DNA of 64,000 nt from Alphaproteobacteria bacterium (lineage in GTDB: Bacteria > Pseudomonadota > Gammaproteobacteria > Burkholderiales > Burkholderiaceae_C): NCBI GenBank assembly GCA_030054175.1, contig JASGCM010000019.1:1-64000 (forward strand), given 5' to 3'. The notes beneath the pieces are model-generated. The model saw only the letters and a program-made list of their open reading frames with translations. It did no database searches and was not told the DNA's origin. Numbering within the stretch: position 1 is the stretch's first letter; every line of letters starts with the position of its first letter. Below are positions 32,797 through 43,989 of this stretch, one piece after another. The position numbers were made by a program, and so were the translations under genes.

Positions 32797-33126
32797 TCAT
32801 TGAGTGTCGATGGCGATTTGGGTACACACCGCACGACAGAGGGTGACCACGCGGTCGTTGGTGATGCGGTAGTAGATTTGCACACCCTCGCGACGGCGCC
32901 CCAACACCCCAGCCTGATAGAGCGTGTTGAGGTGCTGCGACATATTGGGTTGGGTGGTATCGATTTCTTCCAGCAACTGGCCCACGTTTTTTTCGCCATT
33001 GCACAGGCTGCTGATGATTTTCAGTCGCATGGGCGCGGACATGACGCGAAACAACTCGGCCGCCAGCTCGAAGACCTGTTCGGATTCGGTCAACGGCTCT
33101 TGGAAGGTCGATTTACTGCGTGGCAT
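32797..33126 (-). CDS. soxR: SoxR-type ArsR-family repressor
   Basis: A 109-residue winged-helix regulator: MSAPMRLKIISSL, then recognition helix TTQPNMSQHLNTLYQAGVL and wing GVQIYYRITN. Cys42 (SLCNGEK) and Cys97/Cys101 (TLCRAVC) match the two-cysteine sensor arrangement of SoxR, BigR and SqrR, which detect persulfide or polysulfide by forming a sulfur bridge. It is upstream of and co-directional with the sox genes, so probably represses them until sulfane sulfur is present. The ATG at 33126 is chosen at MPRSKS. Confidence 0.88.
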   Translation of the reverse strand: MPRSKSTFQEPLTESEQVFELAAELFRVMSAPMRLKIISSLCNGEKNVGQLLEEIDTTQPNMSQHLNTLYQAGVLGRRREGVQIYYRITNDRVVTLCRAVCTQIAIDTQ

Positions 33127-33139
33127 GAATCGAAGGATA

Positions 33140-33871
33140 TCACCGCTGCAAGTCTTGCAACACCGCACGCAGATCGTGGGCCCAGGCTCGCCGGTCACGC
33201 CCCTGGGCGCGTTGCGCCGGTGCCCATTGCACGACGGCCACGGTCACTGGGGCTCGCAGCACTTGCCAGACCGAAGCGACCAAGGTGTCGTCGCCCACAT
33301 AACGCACATGGGCAGCAGGCCGGGAGCGATCGTCAAGGTATCGGATCAGGGCGGGTTGCACCGGCGTTTCGGAGGCGACCGCCGCTTGCAGCAAATTGGC
33401 ATGAAAGGGCAAGACGGTGTCTCCCAGGCTGGTCGTGCCCTCGGGAAACACCGCCACGGTACCGCCCTGCTGCAAAGCCTCGGCCATTTGGTGCACTACG
33501 CGCAGGGCATCGCGGCGCGAGGCGCGTTCGATGAAAAGGGTGCCGGCCGCAGCTGCCATGGGCCCGATCAGCGGCCATCGATGTACTTCCGACTTGGCGA
33601 CAAAATGGGCTTGCCGTTGGGCGTGCAAGATCAGGATATCAAGCCAGGCGATGTGGTTGGCCACCCACAGCACCGGCCCCGGCGCGGGTTGCCCGTGCAC
33701 CTGCAAACGCACCCCCAGAGCGCACAACATGTCTTGCGCCCAATGCTGCACCGCCTGAGCCAACTGCGCCTGAGACCATCGGGCTTGATGGCGCCACAGG
33801 GTGTAGCCGCCTCGGGCCATGCACCACAGCACGGCCAGCAAACGATACAGCCCGCGCAGGCCAGGGATCAT
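33140..33871 (-). CDS. 1-acyl-sn-glycerol-3-phosphate acyltransferase (PlsC family)
   Basis: A 243-residue membrane-associated acyltransferase. N-terminal hydrophobic helix LLAVLWCMARG precedes the acyltransferase motifs NHIAWLD (NHx4D catalytic pair) and FPEGTTS (substrate phosphate binding). It acylates lysophosphatidate or a related lyso-lipid. The ATG at 33871 overlaps the stop of pyrX (ATGA), so it is translated from the pyrimidine operon. The open frame further upstream to 34168 is a shadow. Confidence 0.88.
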   Translation of the reverse strand: MIPGLRGLYRLLAVLWCMARGGYTLWRHQARWSQAQLAQAVQHWAQDMLCALGVRLQVHGQPAPGPVLWVANHIAWLDILILHAQRQAHFVAKSEVHRWPLIGPMAAAAGTLFIERASRRDALRVVHQMAEALQQGGTVAVFPEGTTSLGDTVLPFHANLLQAAVASETPVQPALIRYLDDRSRPAAHVRYVGDDTLVASVWQVLRAPVTVAVVQWAPAQRAQGRDRRAWAHDLRAVLQDLQR

Positions 33872-35178
33872 GGACGTGGTGGCCGGGCCCAGGCGCCACC
33901 CACCATGGTGGCGGTCACCCGGGCCGGCATGGACATGCCGGTGCAATCCATGGCGAAGGGCGTGTGGCGGCCCTGGCTGCGCAATTGGGCAGGATCCAAC
34001 GCCCCCACTTCGTCGGGCTGCACCAGACACAAATCGGCTTCGCCCCCCACTTGCAAGCACCCGACACCCGCAGTCACGCCCGGATGAGATCGCCGCAAGA
34101 TGGCCGCTGGTCGACTGGTGACCGCAGACAAGGCCTGCAATTGGCTCAAGCCTTCGTCCTGCGCCCATTTCAAAGTCAGACTCAGCAGCAACTCTAGCCC
34201 GGTGGCGCCGGGTTCAGCCTCGGCAAAGGGCAAGGCTTTTTCATCGCCCTGCACGGGATGGTGGTCGGACACCAGGGCGTCGATGGTGCCGTCGGCCAGC
34301 GCAGCGCGCAAGGCCTGGCGGTCGGCCTGCTGTCGCAGCGGCGGCGTCAAGCGCGCCCGGCTGTCAAAGTAACCCATGTCGACATCGGTCAGGTGCAACG
34401 AGTTGATGCTGACATCGCAGCTCAGGGGCAAGCCTTCGGCTTTGGCTTGACGCACCAATTCAACACCGGAGGCGCTGGACAAGCGGCACAGGTGTACCCG
34501 TGCACCGGTGCTGCGCATCAACGCAAAAAGGGTGTGCAAGGCGATGGTCTCGGCCGCCACCGGCACACCCGACAAACCCATCCGGGTGGCCAGGGGGCCA
34601 CTGGCTGCGACGCCCTGCCCCAGATGCGGGTCTTGCGGGCGCAACCAGACGGTGTAGCCAAAAGTCGCCGCATACTGCAAGGCGCGTTGCAAGACCTGAG
34701 TGTCGTAGACAGCCTGATCGGCCTGACCAAACCCCACGCAACCGGCTTGGGTGAGTTCGTTCATCTCGGTCAAGACCTGGCCCTTGAGGTCGCGCGTGAG
34801 CGCGCCCAACGGGTACAGACGCGCCTGATGGAGTTTTTCGGCACGAAAACGCAGCATCTCGACCAGGCCGGGTTCGTCGAGCACAGGGTCTGTGTCGGGC
34901 GGGCACACCAGGCTGGTGACCCCCCCCGCGACAGCGGCGGCCAACTCGCTGGCCAGCATGCCCTCGTATTCATGGCCGGGTTCGCGCGTGCGCGCGCACA
35001 AGTCAACCAAACCGGGCAAGAGCCACAGGCCGGTGGCGTCGTGGCTGTGGTTGGGGTGGAAATCAACCGGGATGTCGCCAATGGCCAGGATGCGCCCGGC
35101 GGCGACGGCGACATCGGCCACCCGGTCGGTCTGGCTGGCGGGGTCGATCAGGCGGGCGTTGCGGATCAGGATTTTCAT
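33868..35178 (-). CDS. pyrX: Dihydroorotase-like noncatalytic ATCase subunit (PyrC'/PyrX)
   Basis: A 436-residue dihydroorotase homologue. The metal motif DxHxHLREPG of true enzymes is DLCARTREPG here (59-68), so both histidines are replaced, while SDHHPV later is kept. Pseudomonas-type operons carry the same inactive homologue next to pyrB, where it is needed to assemble a dodecameric aspartate transcarbamoylase. The location 23 nt after pyrB supports that role. An active dihydroorotase must be encoded elsewhere. Confidence 0.88.
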   Translation of the reverse strand: MKILIRNARLIDPASQTDRVADVAVAAGRILAIGDIPVDFHPNHSHDATGLWLLPGLVDLCARTREPGHEYEGMLASELAAAVAGGVTSLVCPPDTDPVLDEPGLVEMLRFRAEKLHQARLYPLGALTRDLKGQVLTEMNELTQAGCVGFGQADQAVYDTQVLQRALQYAATFGYTVWLRPQDPHLGQGVAASGPLATRMGLSGVPVAAETIALHTLFALMRSTGARVHLCRLSSASGVELVRQAKAEGLPLSCDVSINSLHLTDVDMGYFDSRARLTPPLRQQADRQALRAALADGTIDALVSDHHPVQGDEKALPFAEAEPGATGLELLLSLTLKWAQDEGLSQLQALSAVTSRPAAILRRSHPGVTAGVGCLQVGGEADLCLVQPDEVGALDPAQLRSQGRHTPFAMDCTGMSMPARVTATMVGGAWARPPRP

Positions 35179-35201
35179 GGGACGCTCTTGGGTGTCTGGG
35201 T

Positions 35202-36164
35202 TCAAGCCTCGTTGCCTGCGACGATGGACATCACCGCCATGCGCACGGCGATGCCGAAAGTCACTTGGGACAAGATGACGCTGCTGGGGCCATCCACCAC
35301 CGCCGAATCGATTTCGACCCCCCGGTTGATGGGGCCGGGGTGCATGACGATGGCGTCGGGCTTGGCCAGTTCGAGTTTTTCCGGCGTCAGACCAAAGCCT
35401 TTGAAGTACTCTTGACTGGAAGGCAATAAAGCGCCGCTCATGCGTTCGTTTTGCAAACGCAGCATGATGACCACGTCACAGCCTCTGATGCCGTCCTCGA
35501 GACTGTGGAACACCTTCACGCCCATGTGCGACAAATCACCGGGCACCAGGGTCTTGGGGCCGACCACGCGCACTTCGGCGCAGCCCAGGGTGGTCAGGGC
35601 GTGGATGTCTGAGCGGGCCACGCGCGAGTGCAGCACATCCCCCACGATGGCCACAGTGAGCTGGGTGAAGTCCTTCTTGTAGTGCCGGATGGTGTACATG
35701 TCCAGCAGACCCTGTGTGGGGTGGGCATGGCGACCGTCACCGGCGTTGATCACATGCACATGCGGTGCCACATGTTGGGCAATCAAATAGGGCGCCCCCG
35801 ACTGGCTGTGGCGCACCACGAAGAGATCGGCGGCCATGGCGCTGAGGTTGGCAATGGTATCGAGCAGCGACTCGCCCTTCGAGGCCGATGAGCGCGCGAT
35901 GTCCAGGTTGATCACGTCGGCCGACAGCCGTTTGGCCGCAATCTCGAAAGTGGTGCGGGTGCGGGTGCTGTTTTCAAAGAACAGATTGAAGACACTCTTG
36001 CCGCGCAGCAGAGGCACTTTCTTGACCTCGCGGTCGCTGACCGAGACGAACTGGCTGGCGGTATCCAGGATATGCGTCAGGATGTCCTTGGGCAGACCTT
36101 CGGTGGAGAGCAGGTGTATCAGTTCGCCGTGACGATTGAGTTGCGGATTGCGTTTGTAGAGCAC
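35202..36164 (-). CDS. pyrB: Aspartate carbamoyltransferase catalytic chain
   Basis: A 320-residue enzyme with the carbamoyl phosphate motif [27 protein letters not shown], and [12 protein letters not shown] near the C-terminus. It condenses carbamoyl phosphate and aspartate to N-carbamoylaspartate, the committed step of pyrimidine synthesis. The gene order pyrR-pyrB-pyrX matches pseudomonads. It starts 2 nt after the pyrR stop. Confidence 0.97.
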   Translation of the reverse strand: MLYKRNPQLNRHGELIHLLSTEGLPKDILTHILDTASQFVSVSDREVKKVPLLRGKSVFNLFFENSTRTRTTFEIAAKRLSADVINLDIARSSASKGESLLDTIANLSAMAADLFVVRHSQSGAPYLIAQHVAPHVHVINAGDGRHAHPTQGLLDMYTIRHYKKDFTQLTVAIVGDVLHSRVARSDIHALTTLGCAEVRVVGPKTLVPGDLSHMGVKVFHSLEDGIRGCDVVIMLRLQNERMSGALLPSSQEYFKGFGLTPEKLELAKPDAIVMHPGPINRGVEIDSAVVDGPSSVILSQVTFGIAVRMAVMSIVAGNEA

Positions 36165-36166
36165 GT

Positions 36167-36667
36167 TCAGGACTCCAGCGAAAAAGTGAAGCGGCCTTGG
36201 GTGTCGCGCGCCAAGGCCAGCGACTGACTGGCAGGCAAGGCCACGCGGGCAGCGGCAAATTCGGCCTGAACGGGCAGTTGACGCCCGCCGCGATCCACCA
36301 ACACCGCCAGTTGCACTTGGGCTGGGCGGCCATAGTCAAAGAGTTCATTGAGCACGGCGCGCACGGTGCGGCCGGTGTAGAGCACGTCATCGAGCAAGAT
36401 GACGTGGGCGTCGTTGACTTCGAAAGGCAAGCGGGTTTGCACGCTGCTGGTCATGCCGCGCTGGGAGAAATCATCGCGATGCATGGACGACGAAATGATG
36501 CCGCATTGCCCCGTCAGCCCCAGATCAGCGTGCAAGCGCTCGGCCAGCCAAACACCCCCAGAGGCAATGCCCACCAGGCGCGTCTGGGGTTGAACATGGA
36601 GGGCCAAGCCACGGCGCATTTCGGCGTAGAGGGCTTCGGCATCGAGCGACAAGGTACCGGTATTCAT
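36167..36667 (-). CDS. pyrR: PyrR, pyrimidine operon regulator / uracil phosphoribosyltransferase
   Basis: A 166-residue type I phosphoribosyltransferase with PRPP motif [16 protein letters not shown] (89-104) and the basic loop SSMHRDDF. In Bacilli PyrR binds pyr mRNA; in Proteobacteria it is usually just upstream of pyrB and its regulatory role is less clear. I see no attenuator in the 2-nt gap to pyrB. Its ATG overlaps the end of ruvX. Confidence 0.93.
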   Translation of the reverse strand: MNTGTLSLDAEALYAEMRRGLALHVQPQTRLVGIASGGVWLAERLHADLGLTGQCGIISSSMHRDDFSQRGMTSSVQTRLPFEVNDAHVILLDDVLYTGRTVRAVLNELFDYGRPAQVQLAVLVDRGGRQLPVQAEFAAARVALPASQSLALARDTQGRFTFSLES

Positions 36668-37083
36668 GGGCTTTGCTGGAAATATTGCTGAAGAATGATG
36701 CAGGCGGCCGCAGCGTCGGCGTCGCGCGCGCCCTCGGACAAGGCGGCGGTGGTGCTATAGCGCTCGTCGACTTCGAACACCGGCAAGCCAAAGCGCTGGC
36801 GCAATTGGCGGGCGAAGTTGCGCGCGAAACGGGTGTTCTCGTGTTCGGCCCCGTCCGGATGAAAGGGCACCCCCACCACAAGGGCGTCGGGCTGCCACTC
36901 TTGGATGTGACGCTGAATGTGCGGCCAGCGCGCCTCGCCTTGGGCGTTCTCCGTGCCCTGCGGTTGGGGTTGGCCCAGCATGCGACTGCCAAAGGCCACA
37001 CCGATGCGCTTTTGGCCGATATCAAATGCCAGTACGGTTTGGGGCAAGGCCTGAGTGGGGTGCGTCATGGCCCCACCGCTCAT
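36664..37083 (-). CDS. ruvX: Putative pre-16S rRNA nuclease / Holliday junction resolvase YqgF
   Basis: A 139-residue RNase H-fold protein: VLAFDIGQKRIGVAFG holds the first catalytic Asp, VVGVPFHPDG the middle motif, and VDERYSTTAA with the later DADAAAACIILQQYF helix completes the active site. YqgF processes the 5' end of 16S rRNA in E. coli. The ATG at 37083 overlaps the yqgE stop; an internal ATG at 37068 is an equally good start. Part of the yqgE-ruvX-pyrR-pyrB-pyrX operon. Confidence 0.92.
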   Translation of the reverse strand: MSGGAMTHPTQALPQTVLAFDIGQKRIGVAFGSRMLGQPQPQGTENAQGEARWPHIQRHIQEWQPDALVVGVPFHPDGAEHENTRFARNFARQLRQRFGLPVFEVDERYSTTAALSEGARDADAAAACIILQQYFQQSP

Positions 37084-37715
37084 GCATGCCCCGCGTCGGG
37101 CGACAACATCCAGGCTTGCAAACCCAATAAAGCCAACGCACGCTCGTAGCGCTGCTCTATGGGGGTATCGAAAATGACTTCGGGGTCGGCGCCCACGGTC
37201 AGCCAGCTGTTTTCGGCGATTTCCGATTCCAACTGACCCTGGCCCCAGGCCGCATAGCCCAAAGAGACCAACAACTTGCGCGGCCCGGCCCCGCTGGAGA
37301 GGGCTTCCAGGACATCGCGCGAGGTGGTCATCTCGAGGCCGCCGGGAATGGCCATGGTCGAGGCATAGACCCCTTTGTCTTCGATTTCGGATTCAGTGCA
37401 GTTGTCTTCGTCGGGGGGGGATGGGTCAAAAGGGCGCATGGACTCATGCAAGACAAAGCCCCGCTCGGTATGGACTGGGCCGCCTTGGAGCACGGGTTGG
37501 AGCGCCAAATCAGCGCGTGAGAGAGGCAGATCGACCTTGTCAAACAGGCCTTTCATGTCCATATCGCTGGGTTTGTTGATGATCAAACCCAGGGCACCAC
37601 GCTCGGAGTGTTCGCACAAATAAACCACACTGCGCTTGAATTTCTCGTCATCGAGTCCGGGCATCGCGATCAAAAAATGATGCGTGAGGTTAATCGGGGG
37701 AGAATCGGTGCTCAT
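37080..37715 (-). CDS. YqgE/AlgH family protein
   Basis: A 211-residue protein with family blocks NLTHHFLIAMPGLDD, FKRSVVYLCEHSERGALGLIINKPS, LQGGPVHTERGFVLH and the C-terminal LLVSLGYAAWGQGQLESEIAENSWL. The biochemical function is unknown; AlgH was linked to alginate regulation in Pseudomonas. It is first in the operon that continues to plsC, and divergent from the photolyase gene with only 21 nt between starts. Confidence 0.95.
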   Translation of the reverse strand: MSTDSPPINLTHHFLIAMPGLDDEKFKRSVVYLCEHSERGALGLIINKPSDMDMKGLFDKVDLPLSRADLALQPVLQGGPVHTERGFVLHESMRPFDPSPPDEDNCTESEIEDKGVYASTMAIPGGLEMTTSRDVLEALSSGAGPRKLLVSLGYAAWGQGQLESEIAENSWLTVGADPEVIFDTPIEQRYERALALLGLQAWMLSPDAGHA

Positions 37716-37736
37716 GGTTTGCTATTTTAGCCCCCG

Positions 37737-39215
<1,479 letters not shown>

Positions 39216-39221
39216 AGGAAA

Positions 39222-39259
39222 GAAATTGGGGTCAGACCCCAATTTCAGACCCCAATTTC
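39222..39259. repeat. GGGGTCAGACCCC palindromic repeat, copy 5
   Basis: GAAATTGGGGTCAGACCCCAATTTC (39222-39246) is a perfect inverted repeat around the central base, followed by a half-copy AGACCCCAATTTC. It sits between converging phrB and the gene at 39258-39662, whose stop it touches. Confidence 0.82.
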
Positions 39260-39662
39260 ACAATTTCTGCAAGACCTCGGTGGGGGTCACTACCGTCACG
39301 CCAGCGGCGTGTTGGTGCAGCTGCCGCCACAGTTCGTCGCAAGCCGCCACGGTGGCCTGGCGTTGCTCGGGGGTGGCGGGCAGGCCGCTGTGGCGCCGCA
39401 GCGCCGCAGCCAAGGCGGCAGAGAGCTCGGACAGACTGGTGCTGGCTTGCTCGGCGCACAGGCCCGAGAGTTCATCGGCCTGACGCAATGCTGAAAAGGG
39501 CAGTACTGCATCGGCGCTGGCCTGCCAAATGCCCAAGGCGTCGCGCAATGACGCAATGCGCCCTTGAGCCAATTGCAAAAACAAATCGAGCCAGGCACTG
39601 TGGCTGGCCACATCGCCTGAGCCCGAGCGCAAGGCGCGCAGCAACTCGGCCTCAGGGGACAT
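39258..39662 (-). CDS. Hypothetical protein downstream of rubredoxin
   Basis: A 134-residue, predominantly alpha-helical, Ala/Leu-rich soluble protein (start MSPEAELLRALRSG). The family is not recognised. Its ATG overlaps the rubredoxin stop by one base (TAATG), so it is translationally coupled to rubredoxin. The far end touches a palindromic repeat copy. Confidence 0.7.
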   Translation of the reverse strand: MSPEAELLRALRSGSGDVASHSAWLDLFLQLAQGRIASLRDALGIWQASADAVLPFSALRQADELSGLCAEQASTSLSELSAALAAALRRHSGLPATPEQRQATVAACDELWRQLHQHAAGVTVVTPTEVLQKL

Positions 39663-39826
39663 TAGATTTGCACCATCTCGAAGTCTTCCTTGCGGGCGCC
39701 GCACTCAGGACAGACCCAATTCATGGGCACTTGATCCCAGGGGGTGCCGGGGGCGATGCCGTCTTCGGGGGCACCGGCCGCCTCGTCGTAAATCCAGCCG
39801 CAAATGAGACACATCCAGGTTTTCAT
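39662..39826 (-). CDS. Rubredoxin
   Basis: A 54-residue protein with CLICG (Cys6, Cys9) and CPECG (Cys39, Cys42), the four ligands of the FeS4 centre, and the standard WIYDEAAGAPEDGIAPGTPW core. It is a one-electron carrier. The ATG at 39826 is the start; the open frame to 40030 is antisense to thiD. Divergent from the thiD-like gene, an arrangement frequent in Burkholderiales. Confidence 0.97.
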   Translation of the reverse strand: MKTWMCLICGWIYDEAAGAPEDGIAPGTPWDQVPMNWVCPECGARKEDFEMVQI

Positions 39827-39875
39827 ATCGCAATCATGCTCGCATAGAATGGTCTCAACATTGTAGCCTTGCGCC

Positions 39876-40820
39876 ATGTCCGCAGATGCGGCGTATGGAC
39901 AAGACCTGAACCCACGCATGACCGAAGACCACGCCACCGAGACCGACGAAGAAATCCCTGCCTGCGTGTTGAGCTTCAATGCCAATGACGCCAGTGGCGC
40001 AGCCGGCCTGTCGGCGGATGTGCTGGCCATCGCATCTGTGGGCGCGCACCCGATGGGGGTCGTGACCGCTTGCTATTTGCGCGACACCGCCGAAACCACC
40101 GGACAACACAGCCTGGACGACGAAGCGGTCAGCGAGCAAGCCCGCCAGGTGCTGGAAGATGTGCCCGTGCAGGTCATCAAGGTAGGCTTCGCTGGCTCGC
40201 CCGAGAACCTGAGCGTGATTGCCGAAATCTGCGCCGACTATGCCGATTTGCCCGTGGTCGCCTACATGCCAGGACTGAGTTGGTGGGACGAAGTGCCCAT
40301 GGAAGACTACCTGGCCGCCTATCGCGGCCTGATCTTGCCCCAAGCCACTGTCCTGGTGGGTGAACACCACCAGTTGTGGCGCTGGCTCTTGCCTGATTGG
40401 GCGGGCGACAAAGCGCCGACCGCGCGTGACCTCGCGAGTGCCGCGGCCGAAGCCGGCACACCCTACACCTTGGTCACCGGATTGAATGGCCCCTCAGATC
40501 AGCATGTAGAAAACCAACTGGCCACCCCACAAGGGGTGTTGGTCAGTGTCAGCTTTGAACGCTTTGAAGGCGTGTTCGTCGGCGCCGGTGAGACGCTAAG
40601 CGCCGCTTTGGCGGGCCTTTTGTCGGTGGGCACAGACCTGGAGTCGGCCGTCAGCGAAGCCCTGGGCTATTTGGATCAAACCCTGGCCCATGGTTTTCGA
40701 CCCGGCATGGGCCGTGTGCTGCCCGATCGTTTGTTTTGGGCGCAAGCCGCTTTGGACGAAGAAACCTCGGATGCCGATGTCGACGAATCTTTGAACCCCA
40801 ACCCCCAAACCCGCCATTGA
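39876..40820 (+). CDS. thiD: Phosphomethylpyrimidine kinase-like protein (ThiD family)
   Basis: A 314-residue ribokinase-fold protein with [28 protein letters not shown] corresponding to the ThiD N-terminal substrate region, and [17 protein letters not shown] in place of the usual GTGCTLSSA catalytic loop; the anion-hole Cys and the catalytic Asp/Cys context are altered. Hydroxymethylpyrimidine phosphorylation for thiamine is the family role, but this divergence makes it less certain. An internal ATG at 39918 could be the real start, trimming 14 residues. hemL follows after 19 nt. Confidence 0.75.
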   Translation: MSADAAYGQDLNPRMTEDHATETDEEIPACVLSFNANDASGAAGLSADVLAIASVGAHPMGVVTACYLRDTAETTGQHSLDDEAVSEQARQVLEDVPVQVIKVGFAGSPENLSVIAEICADYADLPVVAYMPGLSWWDEVPMEDYLAAYRGLILPQATVLVGEHHQLWRWLLPDWAGDKAPTARDLASAAAEAGTPYTLVTGLNGPSDQHVENQLATPQGVLVSVSFERFEGVFVGAGETLSAALAGLLSVGTDLESAVSEALGYLDQTLAHGFRPGMGRVLPDRLFWAQAALDEETSDADVDESLNPNPQTRH

Positions 40821-40839
40821 GTTTTACAGGAAATCAGCC

Positions 40840-42135
40840 ATGAGTGACCGCAACCAGACCTTGTTCGAGCGCGCCGCGCAGGTGATCCCCGGTGGGGTGA
40901 ACTCACCCGTGCGGGCGTTTCGCGCCGTGGGCGGCACGCCGCGCTTCGTACAGCGCGCGCAAGGCGCATACTTCTGGGACGCCAACGGGCAACGCTACAT
41001 TGATTACATCGGCTCTTGGGGGCCGATGATTCTGGGTCACGGCCACCCGGCCGTGTTGGAAGCGGTACAAAAGGCCGCTTTGGACGGCTTTTCTTTTGGC
41101 GCTCCTACCGAGCGCGAAATCGAGTTGGCAGAAGAAATTTTGCGCCACGTGCCTTCCATGGAAATGGTTCGTCTGGTGTCCTCGGGCACCGAGGCGGGAA
41201 TGAGTGCGCTGCGCTTGGCGCGTGGCGCCACCGGCCGAAGCAAGATCATCAAGTTCGAAGGTTGCTACCATGGTCATGCCGATGCCTTGTTGGTGAAGGC
41301 TGGTTCCGGTCTGGCCACCTTTGGCAACCCGACCAGCGCCGGTGTCCCACCTGAAGTGGTGCAACACACTTTGGTGCTGGAGTACAACAATGTGGCGCAA
41401 TTGGAAGAGACCTTCGCACTGCACGGCAACGAGCTGGCTTGCGTGATGATCGAGCCCATTGCGGGCAACATGAATTTCGTGCGTGCCAGCGTGCCCTTCA
41501 TGAAGCGCTGCCGCGAGTTGTGCAGTCAACACGGGGCCCTGTTGGTGCTGGACGAAGTGATGACGGGTTTTCGGGTCGCCTTGGGTTCGGCGCAAAGCGT
41601 CTACGCCCAAGCCATTCCTGGCTTCAAACCCGACCTGACGGTGCTGGGCAAGGTGATCGGCGGCGGCATGCCGCTGGCGGCTTTTGGTGGCCCCAAGGCC
41701 ATCATGTCGCAACTGGCGCCCACCGGCCCGGTGTATCAGGCCGGCACCCTCAGTGGCAACCCAGTGGCCACCGCCTGCGGCTTGGCCACGCTGCGCGAGA
41801 TCGCCAAACCCGGCTTTTGGGATGGTTTGAGCGCTCGCACGCGCAGCTTGGTGGACGGATTAAAGGGTGCTGCGCAAAAAGCTGGCGTGCCCTTCAGTGC
41901 CGATTGCCAAGGCGGCATGTTTGGCTTTTTCCTGTTGCCCGAGTTGCCACAGAACTATGCCCAGGTGATGAAGAGCGACAGCCCACGTTTCAACACACTG
42001 TTCCACGGGTTGCTCGATCGGGGCGTGTACATCGCCCCGGCGCTGTATGAAGCCGGCTTCGTGAGCGCGGCCCACACGGCACAAGACATTGACGACACGG
42101 TGGCGGCCGCTGCCGAGGTGTTCAAGGGCCTTTGA
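40840..42135 (+). CDS. hemL: Glutamate-1-semialdehyde 2,1-aminomutase
   Basis: A 431-residue PLP enzyme. [12 protein letters not shown] opens the active site, [16 protein letters not shown] binds PLP phosphate, and Lys271 in [17 protein letters not shown] forms the Schiff base. It makes 5-aminolevulinate from glutamate-1-semialdehyde for heme, in keeping with the many cytochromes of this window. The usual SGTEAT has Gly for Thr. Typical length; AGGAAAT upstream gives a ribosome site. Confidence 0.97.
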   Translation: MSDRNQTLFERAAQVIPGGVNSPVRAFRAVGGTPRFVQRAQGAYFWDANGQRYIDYIGSWGPMILGHGHPAVLEAVQKAALDGFSFGAPTEREIELAEEILRHVPSMEMVRLVSSGTEAGMSALRLARGATGRSKIIKFEGCYHGHADALLVKAGSGLATFGNPTSAGVPPEVVQHTLVLEYNNVAQLEETFALHGNELACVMIEPIAGNMNFVRASVPFMKRCRELCSQHGALLVLDEVMTGFRVALGSAQSVYAQAIPGFKPDLTVLGKVIGGGMPLAAFGGPKAIMSQLAPTGPVYQAGTLSGNPVATACGLATLREIAKPGFWDGLSARTRSLVDGLKGAAQKAGVPFSADCQGGMFGFFLLPELPQNYAQVMKSDSPRFNTLFHGLLDRGVYIAPALYEAGFVSAAHTAQDIDDTVAAAAEVFKGL

Positions 42136-42172
42136 GCCCTGCACCTGAGCGGAACTTTCAGCCGTTGATTGT

Positions 42173-43753
42173 TCAGTGCCTGAAGTGGCGCACGCCGGTG
42201 AAGACCATGGCGACGCCGCGTTCGTCAGCGGCGGCAATCACCTCGGGATCTCGCATCGAGCCGCCAGGTTGAATCACGCAACTGGCACCGTGATCGATGA
42301 CCATGTCCAAGCCATCGCGGAAGGGGAAGAAGGCGTCACTGGCCACGGCAGAGCCTTTCAATGACAAACCGGCGTGCTCGGCCTTGATGCTGGCGATGCG
42401 GGCCGAATCGAGTCGGCTCATCTGACCGGCGCCGACCCCCAAAGTCATGCCGTTGCCGCAAAACACGATGGCATTGCTCTTGACGTATTGGGCCACCTGC
42501 CAGGCGAACATCAAATCTTTGAGTTGCTGCGGGATGGGTTGTACCCGGGTGACGACCTTCAGGTCGGACTTTTGCAACACATGGTTGTCGGCCGACTGGA
42601 TGAGGAGTCCCGAGCCGATGCGTTTGATGTCTTGCCGGTTGCGGCTGGCGGACACGTCCAAGGGCAAATCGATCTGCAACACACGCACATTGGCCTTGGC
42701 GTGGAACACGGCGAGGGCCTGTTCGCTGTAACCTGGGGCAATCAAGACTTCGACGAACTGCTTGCTGACTGCCTCTGCCGCCGCTTGGTCCAAGGGACGG
42801 TTGAACGCGATGATGCCGCCGAAAGCGCTGGTGGGGTCGGTCTGGAAAGCCTTTTGATAGGCTTGCAGGGGGCCCTCGGCCACCGCCACGCCACAGGGGT
42901 TGGCGTGCTTGACGATGACGCAAGCCGGGGTGTCAAAGCTTTTGACGCATTCCCACGCCGCATCGGCGTCGGCGATGTTGTTGTACGACAGCTCTTTGCC
43001 CTGCAACTGACGCGCGGTGACCAGCGAGCCCGCAGCCGGGTGCAGGTCGCGGTAAAAGGCGGCGCTTTGGTGCGGGTTCTCGCCATACCGCAGGTCTTGC
43101 AGCTTCACAAAACGGGCATTGGACTGCGCGGGGTATTCGACGCGCCGGGGGGTGCCTGAGAGGTTGGTGGCATCCAGGGCCACACCACTGAGGTAATCGC
43201 TGATGGCCGCATCGTAATTGCTGATGCGATTGAACGCTGCGACCGCCAATGCGAATCGGGTGGCGTCGCTGACGCGCCCTTGGGCCTGCAACTCAGACAA
43301 CACTTGTCCGTACTGGCTGGCGTCGGTCAACACCGCCACGTCCGTCCAGTTCTTGGCGGCACTGCGCACCATGGCGGGCCCGCCGATGTCGATGTTCTCG
43401 ATCGCATCATCAAGGGTGCAATCGGCACGCGCCACCGTGGCCTCGAAGGGGTACAGGTTCACCACCAAGAGATCGATGGTGTCGATGCCATGCGCTTGCA
43501 GGGCCTGCATGTGGAGAGGGGTATCTCGGCGCGCCAACAAGCCGCCATGCACCTTGGGGTGCAAGGTCTTGACACGGCCATCGAGCATTTCGGGAAAGCC
43601 CGTGAGTTGCGCCACCTCGGTGACGGGCAAGCCGGTGTCGGCCAACAGCTTGGCCGTGCCACCGGTCGAGATCAGACCGATGCCCAGTTGATGCAGTTGT
43701 CGGGCCAGCTCGACAATACCGGTTTTGTCCGAAACGGAAAGAAGTGCGTTCAT
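42173..43753 (-). CDS. purH: Bifunctional AICAR formyltransferase / IMP cyclohydrolase
   Basis: A 526-residue protein. The N-terminal cyclohydrolase domain has [28 protein letters not shown] and [15 protein letters not shown]. The formyltransferase domain contains [12 protein letters not shown] with the catalytic Lys-His. It performs the last two steps of IMP synthesis. The ATG at 43753 overlaps the fis stop (ATGA), so purH is in the dusB-fis-purH operon. Confidence 0.97.
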   Translation of the reverse strand: MNALLSVSDKTGIVELARQLHQLGIGLISTGGTAKLLADTGLPVTEVAQLTGFPEMLDGRVKTLHPKVHGGLLARRDTPLHMQALQAHGIDTIDLLVVNLYPFEATVARADCTLDDAIENIDIGGPAMVRSAAKNWTDVAVLTDASQYGQVLSELQAQGRVSDATRFALAVAAFNRISNYDAAISDYLSGVALDATNLSGTPRRVEYPAQSNARFVKLQDLRYGENPHQSAAFYRDLHPAAGSLVTARQLQGKELSYNNIADADAAWECVKSFDTPACVIVKHANPCGVAVAEGPLQAYQKAFQTDPTSAFGGIIAFNRPLDQAAAEAVSKQFVEVLIAPGYSEQALAVFHAKANVRVLQIDLPLDVSASRNRQDIKRIGSGLLIQSADNHVLQKSDLKVVTRVQPIPQQLKDLMFAWQVAQYVKSNAIVFCGNGMTLGVGAGQMSRLDSARIASIKAEHAGLSLKGSAVASDAFFPFRDGLDMVIDHGASCVIQPGGSMRDPEVIAAADERGVAMVFTGVRHFRH

Positions 43754-43989
43754 GGCTTGATCAATTTGTATTGCAGCAATTTCTTGCGCAGGGTGTTGCG
43801 GTTCAGGCCCAGCCACTCGGCCGCGCGCGATTGATTGCCCTCGGCCTGGCGCATGACCACGTCGAGCAGCGGTTTTTCAAAGGAGTCCAGCATCAAGTCA
43901 TACAAGCTGTCGGGCTCGACCCCTTTGAGGTCATTGAAATAGGCCTGAAGGCTGGCGCGCACCGCTTCTTCGATGTGTTTCTTGCTCAT
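43750..43989 (-). CDS. fis: Fis-family DNA-binding protein
   Basis: A 79-residue nucleoid protein with the C-terminal helix-turn-helix [21 protein letters not shown]. Fis bends DNA and activates rRNA and other promoters. The order dusB-fis is conserved in Proteobacteria. Its ATG (43989) overlaps the dusB stop, and its stop overlaps the purH start. Confidence 0.93.
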   Translation of the reverse strand: MSKKHIEEAVRASLQAYFNDLKGVEPDSLYDLMLDSFEKPLLDVVMRQAEGNQSRAAEWLGLNRNTLRKKLLQYKLIKP

